Assembly (NCBI RefSeq): GCF_003073045.1
Contig: NC_037592.1
Location: 5,569,924 to 5,633,923, forward strand
Length of the DNA stretch: 64,000 bases
DNA from: Pomacea canaliculata
Lineage: Eukaryota > Mollusca > Gastropoda > Architaenioglossa > Ampullariidae
Direction of reading: 5' to 3'
Under the pieces are notes generated by a model that had not been told where the DNA came from, did no database searches, and saw nothing but the letters and a program-made list of their open reading frames with translations. This document shows, in pieces, positions 45,886 to 57,800 of this stretch; positions within the stretch are counted from its first letter, which is position 1, and each line of letters opens with the position of its first letter. The position numbers and the translations under genes were made by a program.

Positions 45886-48800
45886 ATGGGGGTAAGTTAA
45901 TTTCCGAGACTATCATTCACATAAAGAATTCAAGTATTGTAAAAATTTAGATGATTGAAAAATGAGCATTAAATAAGGCATCTTTTTCCTGCAACAAAGT
46001 AGCTATCAATGCTAAGATGTACATCGCATGCTCACGGCCGGAGGACTGCAAATTTAATTCACAACTTCGTCTTCAACCAGTTTGGTCAATGAGCTTATTA
46101 GGAACTATTCTTAAAAAAACAGCCAACGGGTTGACATAAATCTGTAATTAGCTACTCCATCTGAAAAGATTAGCTTTCAGGTTTTTCCTTTAAAAAAAAA
46201 AGACTGTAAGCATGCTTCCATAAAAAGTTTAATTCATAGATTCCAGTTTGAAACGTGTATGTACTGCATCAATATTCAATTGGAATGATGATGTTTTGAA
46301 AGAGGATAAAAACAGATGTTTTTCAAACACGTGAGATACATTTTAAAGTATCCTGTTTATAGAATATATATGATCAGCTTTTGTGATAATTGCATGCATG
46401 GTTACTTTCCATTTTCAATATTGTTTTTATTTGATATAATTTAGTATCATTTGGGAGGAATCTGACTTGAATTTCAAAGAGAGGTGAAGTTCTGAATAAG
46501 AAACTGCTGGTCATGGCAGAAACGGTGGGTTTTGTGACCTTAATTATGTGTGTGCTTTGTGTTCAAGAATTAAAAAATCAAAGTGCCAGATATCTGCTTC
46601 TTATACCCATTGTTATTATGTTTAAAAGTAATAGAAAATGCACATACTTTTCTTACATATGTGCACAAGCATGCACACACACACACACACCAGCCAAAGT
46701 TAACCAACCGACCATATATATATATAGCTCTTTAATTAAATGATGACATCTATATGCAATCACTAAAGTACTTTTCAAGCTTTCTGTGATCACTATTTTG
46801 AAATATTAGGCCATATGTGAACTTCTTTCCTAAATAATTGTTTTATATAAATTCTAGCTAGGCTGTTATCAATTTCAATTGGTGGATGAGGATGCCAAGT
46901 CTGGTAGCCAGTTCTAGTCTTTTATGCTTTATATATGTTTGAATTTATAACTCCTGGATACATGCTGTAACTTTGTAGCCAGACCTCTTAATCTATCATG
47001 CTACATAAACTTAATTTCTTTGATCTATTTGATGTTTTCCTAAGTTGCTTATGAGACTCTACATAAAGATCTGTATGAGTTAAAGTATAACAAGAACAAG
47101 TTATGATATCATAGTTTTCAGTTTTTGCTATACATGGTAATGGATGAGGTTTTAAAGAACAAACTTCAACCACATGCTATAATAGAGATTCTCACCTTTT
47201 TAACTGTGGGAAACATTTGATCTCTGTCCAAATTCAGGTGAAAATTTTGATGTTAAAAGACTTGGATCTTACAAACAGTAATGATTATAGTCACTCACAT
47301 GTTGGGAATTACATGTAGCATATTGTAACAAACAGAGACTGCACAAAAGTTGCATTCCTGGTAAGTCTTAGAAGATGTCATAGTCTTTGATTGCACAATT
47401 TTTGGCCCTTCGTTTTATCATTTGAATGTCTGTTGATAGAAAACAATTATGTGTTGTTTGGTCTTAACCATTGCATTAATTTCTTTTGATAAGATGTTGT
47501 CAAAGATTCAACAGCCATTTAAAGTTGTTAATTGTGTACTATTTTTCAAGTGATTAAAATATAATGAGGTGCATCCAAAATAAAAAGAGTAAAAACAAAA
47601 GGTATTTACAAGTAATTGGGCATTTGTAATGAAGCAGATATCTGACATTTTGTCAGACATTTACAATTGAAAATGTAAGCTGCAATAATGTGGTGTGCAT
47701 TTTTAATTCATTGACACAATAGTAAAAGGATGTTGCTTCTCTGGACGCTTATGAATTCTTGCTTAAATCTGTGTGACATTAGCAAAGATAGGTCTACACT
47801 CATGTACATATATAGATAAACCATTATTTTGGGCTCTAAGTTTTGGAGTTTAAATGAAACATCTTTTACAAGAAACTTGATCTAAACACTGTCTTCAAGT
47901 ATTTTTGCTATTGTCCACATTCTAAGAAATAGTTCAAAATTGGACCTTGTAGCAATGTCTTCATGTAGGTTTATCTAACAAATCTTTATCTTGCTCATTT
48001 TATGTTTGATGCACAGTGTATATAGCCCATTCAAAGTATTATTGCTTTCTTGTCAAGACTGTGATGGTCTCATCAAGTGATGTAGCCGCTCTTCTGACAT
48101 GGTCATTTATAGTGACAAGTTTTATGTGTCTATGTCTTGATGTAATGACACAGCTGGATATTTTATAGTAAGACATATATCTATATTTTGACAAAACTGT
48201 CGCATCAAAATATTTCTTTAGATTTAAAGTCATTTAAGAATGTTTTCTTTTTTATGAAAACCATGGTCATGAGAAATTTTCTTGTGTAAGTAACCTTTAA
48301 GATTTTTAGATTGATTTGTGTCTGTTTAAATGCATGTGTTTTCATTTGCTTTCATTGTTTTCATTCATATCAGCTGTAGGCTTTTGCTGCCTGAATTTCA
48401 GTTTAGTATATAGAAGTAGATTTGTGCTAATTGATCAATTAATTAATTTCTAGACTATAATAAGCATAAAGATAATATAATGATTCCAAGTTTAAAATGT
48501 ATTATTACGTTTCTGCAGATTTGATGGCAGTTCCTCACTTTCTGTAAATAACTGCAGATTCCTTAAAAAACTGTAAAGATAATGAAAGGATTTCTAGTTT
48601 GAAAGATATTTTATTGTTTTTCTGGGGATTTGTTGGTTATTTGATGTAATTGGATTGATGGGATCTAGGACTGTTTTTAGAGATTCAACTGAATGGACTG
48701 GAGCTATGAGAATAAATGTCTTACTAAATATTTTGTTTCTGGAGTAGGTCGAATTTCTTGCACATTGGAAAACTGCTTTGTGTTTCTGCCAAAATCTTGT

Positions 48801-51800
48801 AGTCAAGGTTAAACAAAAATTTGTCTATTTTAATATCTGCTTATACTTATCTGCAATATGAAATGTTGTTCATGCTATAATAATGGTATGCATGAATACA
48901 CATTTACGCAGTTTAGTTTATTCCTTGTTGCTCCCTTAAGGAGCATTGGTCTGCAATTTACTCAGATTATTTATATATAAATGTGTATATAAACTAAATA
49001 TATACACACATACATTTACTTACCATCGTGCATTGCTTAATGACAGAGATGTGGTCTGAGAAACAGATTGTGAGGTTATTTCATTGTTCTACAAACTTCA
49101 TAGAGTGTACTTACACCAGACTTGTTTATTGTCATTGTATTTTGTAATGTATTGTGTGTGCTAATTGTATTGTATGCTGTATACTTTGATACAACTTGTA
49201 TGTAATGTGCTGGGTTACCATGCTTTGATGGTGCAATGTCAGTAATAATAATAATTGGAACTTATAATTAACATGCAGCATCACAACCAAGATAGATGCA
49301 CTCTCTGCGTAGACCAATAATGATAAATGAAAGATAGCAGCCAGTGGACAGTGAGGTACCTACTGGCACAATGAACTACATAAAGATGAGGTACAAGAGT
49401 AGAATGTAAAGCAATAGATGAAGGTATGAAGGGATGTAGATGCTATAAACAGTGTAAGATGGAGTTGTTACATGATGGTTAACATATCATACAGTATTAC
49501 AAGGGAGTTAACAAGGGCACTTAGTGAACAAATGTTTTCAGAAGACGTTTGACTGTAGCCTTTGAATGTGAGTGGCGAATGTGATGGGGAAGAGAGTTTT
49601 ACTGCTTAACAGCAGAAGGAGAACATCCATTGTCTGTATGCGACTGTCTTTGTGGGAGGGAGAGATAGAATGCGGGAGTCTAATGAGGAACAAAGATTTC
49701 ACACATTAGTGTGGACAGACAAGATTTCAGTAAAGTAGTGGGGAGAGTAGCCTTCAAAGAATCCATATCATAGAGATAAGAGCTTGTAGACTATTCTAGC
49801 TTTAACTAGAAGCCAATGAAGAGAGTGAAGAAGTGGTGTAACATATTTAGATATACGAGTCCAGAAAATGAGACGATCAGCTGATTTCTGGACTTTCTGA
49901 AGCTTGTGGATGAGATACTATGGACAGCGGCAAGAAAAGAGTTGCGGTATTCTAGTTTAGACAGAACAAATGAGATTATGAGAATGTTGGTGGTTGAAAT
50001 GGACAGAGTATGGCGAATAGAGCTGATCTTTGGGAGTGTGAAATACTGGTGTCAGTCCTGGGCGACTAGTTGACAGATTACACTGCACACAATAATGATC
50101 TGAAGAGAGCCCATTTGAGACAGTGTCTGTATGTATTACATGATCAACAGGCCTGTGCACCACCCTATCCAGGATATGATTTTTTATGTGAGCGTGCTTG
50201 ATGACTGACCAGGGGAACTGGAAGACATCAATCAGGTCCATGATTCTTTTGGTACACAGATGGTTTTTTTTGGTTGTCAAGATGGACATTAAGAAATCAC
50301 CTACAACCACAGGTATCCACTGAGCGTGATGCAGTTGTCAAACAGATCATGAAATTTTGACAGAAATGTGTTTTCAGTCAATTCATGAATGTGGTCAATT
50401 TGTTTATAGTGTTATGTATAAACATATAAGATGAACTTCTCTGTCTGAAAGTCTTGCATTAAAAAATTCAGATGACAAGTTAACAAAAGGGAAATCAGTC
50501 TCAAATGCAAGGTGACTCACGAGAGATGTAATTCTTCCTCCACGACTGCCACCGGGAATGACCATATATTGTAGTTAACTGGGGTTAGATCAGCACAGAC
50601 ATTCTCATCACCATGATCTCTGAGCTAAGTTTCAGTCGATAGCATAATGTTCAGATCATTTTCACTGATGAACTCTACAATCTCAGGTCTCTTTTGTGCT
50701 TGCTGCTTGGATGAGATAGACCGGGCATTAAAAAGTGCAGTATGGGGTGTAGCGGAGTGTCATGGACCTAGTCAGAGTGGAGGACTGAGCACGTGTACGT
50801 GTGGATGAAAGGGAGCGAATGATGGACGTTTTCTAAATGACGTAAGGTGACGTCAAAAAATAGTGACGTCAAAATAGGGTGACGTCAAAGGAGAGGTCGA
50901 TCGTTAGAGAGCAGATAGAAGAAGGACGTTAGAGAGCAGAGAGAAGAAGAAGAAGGACGTTAGAGAGAAGAAGAAGAACGAAGAGTGGAGAGAAGGGAGA
51001 AGACGAAGTGAGTAGAGAGCCTTTGCCAAGACAATTAAATGTGCCTCGCTAGTGAGTAAAAGATTGAGTTGGTAGAGAGCCTTTGACAAGACAATGTGCC
51101 TCGCGAGTGAGTAAAAGCTTGAGTGTGTTAGTCAAAGGAAAAGCCGTTGTGTTAGTGACTGTATTTTGTTATAGTTAGGATTTGTTCTTTTGAGTTTTTA
51201 TATACTTAGTAAACACGGGCAGACTCGTACAAGCGTCGTGACACGGAGAGGATGGAGGAGAAGAAGAGCATTTCCTGCAGTTTAGAGTCGATGAATGCAG
51301 AGCTTTAACATTTAAGGGGTGATCAGAAGCATATTGGGGTGATAAGGAAGACGACAAGGAGGAGCATGCCATTGATACAATCAAATCTCCCTACTATGCC
51401 ACCTACCCGGACCGAGCAAAAGTGGCATAGTAGCGAGAGTGGCATAGTAACGAGGGTTCGTAAAAACGGCTTTATTTGCTCAAGTTACCCGTCAGTCCAA
51501 AGCTCTCAAGAATCGTCGGCTGGCGCTAGCTGTCTCCTCTCATTCTCCCCCTCACCTCTTCATCCTCCACCCCTCCCAACCACATCCAACCACCTGCATC
51601 CTGTCGCTAGTCGACACCCTCCCGCTCTCCCTCTGTCACGTGACTGTCACCCGGCCAGCGACCACCCCCCATCGCCAGCCTCCACCCTCCCTGTGTGCGT
51701 GCTATGTTCCATCCCACCTAACAGCGATGTCCCACACTACCATAAAGTATAATAATCGAGCACTGTGCGGAATTTCACAACTTGTGTCTTTTAACAGTCA

Positions 51801-54800
51801 CAAAAAAGTGGCATAGTAGCGAGAGTAGGGGGTGGCATAGTAATTTTTTTTTACATTGAATTTATAGTCGGGACCGAGCAAAAGTGGCATAATACCGAGA
51901 GTGGCATAGTAGCGGGGTGGCATAGTAGAGAGATTTGACTGTACACAGTATATGTCCAAATGCGATAAGAATTTTTCAGCTCTCCTTTATTCTTAAGGGA
52001 CAACCATCACAAATGCAATGCATTGTTGAAAGCATTATTATGATGCACGCGAATGTTTATAGATATGTTTCAGTAGTTTATTTCTTATTTAAAGTCAGGT
52101 AAAGGTGAAGGTCGCACATCTCAGTAACCATCAGGGGAGTGAACTGTGAGCGGTTTTTCCTTGTCTAGGGCAAAGTGTTTGGAAAATTGATTCTATCCTA
52201 CTACTTCAATCATTTTATTTTATTATTTTTTTTTTTTGGGGGGGGTGTAGGGTATGTGGTTTGAAAAATTTTAACGCAGCTCTTCTACCCACCCTGCAAT
52301 CAAAACTTTTTTGTCTCAGTAGCATTTTTAGCGAAAACCATGCAGGCTGATTGAATCCATTTATTTCTTGCTTACTCATGTAAAAGTGTCAAAGAAGACA
52401 GATGCATAAAGGTCATAGATACAGATTAGTGTGAAGCTATCAGAGTTTGTTCAGACCTGCTTATTGTTTAGCTTTATGTGTGTGTTAAAGTGCTTCATTT
52501 TGTTCTGCCATTATTATTTTTTTTTCTTTTGAACATTTCAGTAATAAATATGAGTGTAATATATAACCTTGTCATTATTTGACTTACTTTTTAAACTTAT
52601 ATATATTTGAGCTGGGTTAGACATGCTGTCTTTAGGTCTGATATATTGTGGGAGTTTAAAACTAAGGGAGAGAAGATAAACGGGTAGTTTGCAACACATT
52701 AAAAGCAAAGGGATGCATAAACAGGTATTTAAAACCTTTATATAAATTCACAAGCATGCTATAAATAATGTTACTTACAGACATACACACGTCCATTAAA
52801 AAAAGTAGGTAAGCAAGTGTACATGCAGCTGTTTCATATAAGAGGATAAGGAAAGTGGGTTGAACCACTTTCAACGGTGAAGCTAATGTAACATTTTTGT
52901 TTATGCAGAAAAAGAAACCATCGAAGACTGACAGAAGTAAGATGAAGAAAGAGGAGGAGGAGAAAACAGTAGAGGAGGAAGGTATAAGACTGAGCTTATA
53001 ATCATAGAATTTTTACATCTTTACATTTTCCATTTTTTTCTTTCTCCCTGCTCACAAGCTAGTTACTTAATTTTATATCTAAATCATGTCTATGTGCACG
53101 AGCATGCCGTCTTGACCATCCTTCAACAGTACATGTGTGTGATCATAGAATTAGCATTTTGTACCATGAGTTTTTGAAATTATCATGATTTTTGACGGTC
53201 TGCGAAATGGTTATAGTTGTATAAAGATAAGTCATACATTACTCTTGGATAATGATTGCACTTAAATCATTTTGACTAAGAATTAAAAAAAGAAAACCAA
53301 CTGTGTAATCAGGGGTTTTAAACTGCACTGCTGACTTTCACCAGTAAGTAGAATTTTTTTGTATAGATAACACTTTATGGATCTTAAACTAGAAAAATGG
53401 AAAAGGAAGCAGTTGACTAAGACCATCACCATTTTCGCACTACAATCCTAGCCAAAGATAAATGGTCCCACTGCCTTGAGGAAAAGATAAAGGCTAAGGG
53501 AGTAAACCCCTACAGAAAATCCTGATAATAATACGACATCAGCGGGAGAAGACCTTCCATGATGAAAGTACCAGCCAGCACTCAGCGCCTATAGGTGTTC
53601 ATGACCAGGCTGACTACCAACTGTGGTTCACTTGGAGAGGAGTTGGGCGCTACCAAGTGTATAATGCTCAATGTTAGGACCATGGATATATATACCGCAA
53701 AAGAGACAATTGGATCAGTCGAGACCCGGATTAAGAACGACTGCAGGCTCCAGCGTGGGGTCAGCAAGAAGTGTGCTACAGAAATCAAGTTGAGAGAGGG
53801 AACATCCATTAGCACGTGGAATGTACGCAAATTACACTAATGCGGCTAAGTGCACCAACTCACCCATGAATTAAAACGCTACCAGTGGGACATTGTGGGA
53901 TTGGCAGAGGTCAGCTGGACAGGATTTGGGGAAACAACAACGGATGACAGCCACAAACTGGTAAAATGGAGAGGACACCATGCAGACATGAGTATGGCAT
54001 AGACTTCCTTGTTCACAGGAAGGTGGCCAGAGCAGTCATCAGCTGTACACCTGTATCCATTAGGCTGATCGCCATAAGTAACTCAGCAAAGCTCCACAAG
54101 GTCACCGTTGTCAAAGTATGTGCTCCAACTTCCACGAATGGAGAAAACGAAGGGGAGAAGTTTTACCAACAACTAGATAACATTATGAAGGCAGTTCTGA
54201 AAAAGGACATCTTCATTGTGCTTAGTGACTGGAATGCCAAAGTCTGCCAAGATGCTTATAAGATGGTATACCATCAATGGCAGTAACGGTGGACAAATTT
54301 AGCCTTGATGAAACCAGTGACAGTGACTCATCTTAGCCAACACCTTACACCACCACAACAAAATCATGGACGACCACGTGGCACTCACTGGACAGATTGG
54401 TCTATAATCAAATTGACTATATGCTGCTGCCGACACTTCAAATCCTGCATCAGCAAGGCCAAGACAAGGACATACCATGCAGGTGCTGACATAGTGACCA
54501 TGACCTTATTCTAATGAACCTGAAGCTGAAAGCAAAGCCACTCTCAAACATCCCCCGAATTTGGTTTGATTTGGAGATCTGCAAGACCCAGACATTGCAG
54601 AAGTTTTCAATGCCACAGTTGGAGGAAAATTTAGCGCTCTGAACCTGATGGAATGTGATGTAGACATCCTTGCTGGAGATATCAAAGAGGTCAACAGCCC
54701 GGAAGGTTCTAGGGCGGCATAGGAATATGAAACAACCATAGGTCATGAATGACATCCTAGATCTCTGTGACTAAAGAAGTGCATTGAAGAGAAAAAAAAA

Positions 54801-57800
54801 AGAAAAGCGAAACCGAAGCAGCTATCAAATACAAAGAAGTGAACTGTGCCATCAAGAAAGGGATGAAGGCAGCTAGGGAAAATTGGATCGAGAGCCAATT
54901 CCAGGACATAGAGGATGGAATGACACAAGATGACAGCAAAAAGGCCTACCAACTTCTTGTTGTGGATCACCCCCAGTGTTGCCGGCTGCACACTTGCAAC
55001 TGCTCACACAGCCGGCATGAGCACACACCGGGCACGAACACACACACTCAGTCAGCAAGAGGCAGGACACAACATACCTATCGAACCTTTGATGAACATA
55101 GGCCACAATAAAGATGAAGTGAACAGTACAAATAATCAGCACCGCCACAGAAGAGCTACTAGCAGAAGAACAAGCTGGCTTCAGATCATGTAGAAGCAGA
55201 TCTTCAACTGTTGCATCTTTATAGAAAAGCATCTTCAATATCAGCGGAACCTCTACCACAATGTCATTGACTTTAGAAAGGCATTTGACAGATTCTGGCA
55301 TGAGGGGCTCTGTCATGTGATGCAAAAATTCCACATCAGAGAAGGCCTCATGCAAGTCATTGAAATGCTGTACAATAGCTCAGTGAGTACAGTAATGCTG
55401 GATCACCAAATAGGAGCTTACTTTTGCACCACAGTAGATATGCATCAAAGGTGTCACACCTGCTGTTTAATATCTTCTTTGAGAACATCATGCTCAAAGC
55501 TCTCCATTACCATCATACTTCTATATAAATGTGGTACAGCTCGAAGAGGTAAGCAGCTTCCAGTACTTGGGAGCTATACCCTCTTCAAGGACGGCAGCTC
55601 CACGCCAGATATTGATATCAGGATCGTGACAGCAACAGTGGCAATGGATAGACTACCTAGGATCTGGCATAGCCATAACATAAGGTTCACTACCATGTAC
55701 AAGCTGTATAAATCTCTGGTAATACTGATCCTGCTCTATGATTGTAACACGTGGACTCTGCTCACTGAAACTGAAAGGAGAATCCAGTGCTTAAGGAGGC
55801 TGCTCTGGATCTCATACAAAGAACATAGAACCAATGACTTTGTACCAAACAAGATTCCCACACTTGTAGGACACCAGGAATCTCTACTTTTAACAGTCAA
55901 GCAATGCAAGATGCATGGTCTTCTTTGGCCATGTGACATGTCATGACAACTTGTCCCTCCAAGGCACCTCAGAGGGTAGTTGATGCTGTGGTGGCCAAAG
56001 AAAGAACTGGTTTACAAATGTTAATGACTGGACTGGTCGTCCTGTGTAGGACATGCTCGTTACTGCCTAAAATAGGCAAATGTGGCAGGCCCTGTTAGCT
56101 CCCACATAAATCAGTAATGTGCCCCCCCTCCCAAAAGGGACAGGTGCCAGTCATGGGACGACTAAATGACTGATGCATCAAGATCTTTGAATCTGAGAAA
56201 TGTTAAGCAGGTCTTTTTTTTAACAATATTAAAAACATGTATGCTCTCCAAAGAATATTTTTAGCGTAGATTTTATTTTAATGGATAATGAAAATGTTTG
56301 TTTTGCATTTTATTGCAAAAGGAATGTGAATACTTTACAAATACAGCATTTACAAGCTAAAAATGAGTTTTGATTTGGTACCAGTGCATAAGTTTAGTGT
56401 TAGAAAAAGTCCTTTTTCAAATACAGCTAATGTTTAGTGCATTAAACATCACAAATAGTAAGGTAGAATTTTATTTTTTTTATCATATTTTGTTAAAGTA
56501 ATAAAGTGAGTATCCAGCCCTAGCTTATAGTACCTTAAATGGAAAAAAAGCATGTCTTGTTTACTTTACCTCTTGTTAGTAAAGAATTGTTATTGTCATT
56601 AAACAATTTTTTTTAAAGAGGAAGAAAGGTTACGGATTCTTGAAGAACAGAAAAGAAAACAAATAGAAGCCAGGATTCTGAAACTTGAAAGACAGAAACT
56701 TGAAAATGAGGTATGATAGCTTTATTTTTAAAAACCTTCCTTTCACTAGATTTGGTTGCTTAAGTATACACAAAGTCTTACATCATCGTGTGTGTGTGGA
56801 TGGCTATGCATGCATGTGTACATGTGAATGTGTTTGTTTGTGGGAGTGTGTGAAGCTGGGGACATTTAGTAACCCACAACAATCATTTTGCACGACTACT
56901 ACAATGAGAAAAAAGGACAACTGTGACAAAATAACGAGAAGGGTATGAAAGGTGTAGTAATGACAATATTTCATCTGTATGTCCACGAATGTGAAGTCAG
57001 TGATTAATTACAAATGATTTATAGCATTATCCAAATTCCGTGCCAGTATTCATGATAGATTTGTCAATATAGTAGGCTTGAGTGAGTGTAACTACTGTAA
57101 GAAATATTCTTCAACTCTAACGTTGCAAAATTAGCCAAATATAAGAATATGCTTACTGACACTAGATGACTATATGATATCATGATGATTTCCCACACGC
57201 ATTATAATCGCAGGAAAAGAAATGTCGACGTTTAGAGATGGGGGAACTGATGAGTATGCTCTTTGCAAGTAAAAGTCGCCTTCAAGCTAACGATGATAAG
57301 AGACGCAAGGAAGCAAAGGTTGGTTATACCTATGTACTATCAGTTGAGAGGGTGGATAAAATATGAAAAATGTCCGCAGACGTACAATACACTGATGGAT
57401 CTGTCCTTAACAGAATAGATAAGAACAAGCTTTTATACTGTGATTAGTCATATTCTTAGATGAAATCGATCTGCAGAATCTAGCTTACTGACCATTTAAT
57501 TGTTCATGAAGATTTTCTTGTCCATTTAACTATATTTATCTGATCTTGCAGTGGGCCCGCTACATGCGGTGTGATGGGTCTCCTGACCCTACAATTCAGG
57601 GGGAGATAAACACATACATCAATCTAAGGCTGGAGGACACAGCTGAGACTGATGTTGAAAGAATTCTGAAAGACACTGTACTTGACCTTACAGTATGTGC
57701 ATTAAAATCAAGCATCATTAAAGTCTATTGTTTTGTTAATGAAGCCTAATTTTGTCAGTTTTCTGGAGTGTTCCATTCATTGTTTCCCAATAAATCAGAG

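Noticed and set aside
45837-45891. DNAI7 start at ATG 45837
   Set aside because: This frame meets a stop soon after joining exon 2. ATG 45886 keeps the conserved frame.
46513-46743. ORF MAETVGFVTLIMCVLCVQEL (+) as an alternative DNAI7 first exon
   Set aside because: It does not lead in phase into exon 2 through a good donor and ends in AC/TA microsatellites. The ATGGGG exon at 45886 fits better.
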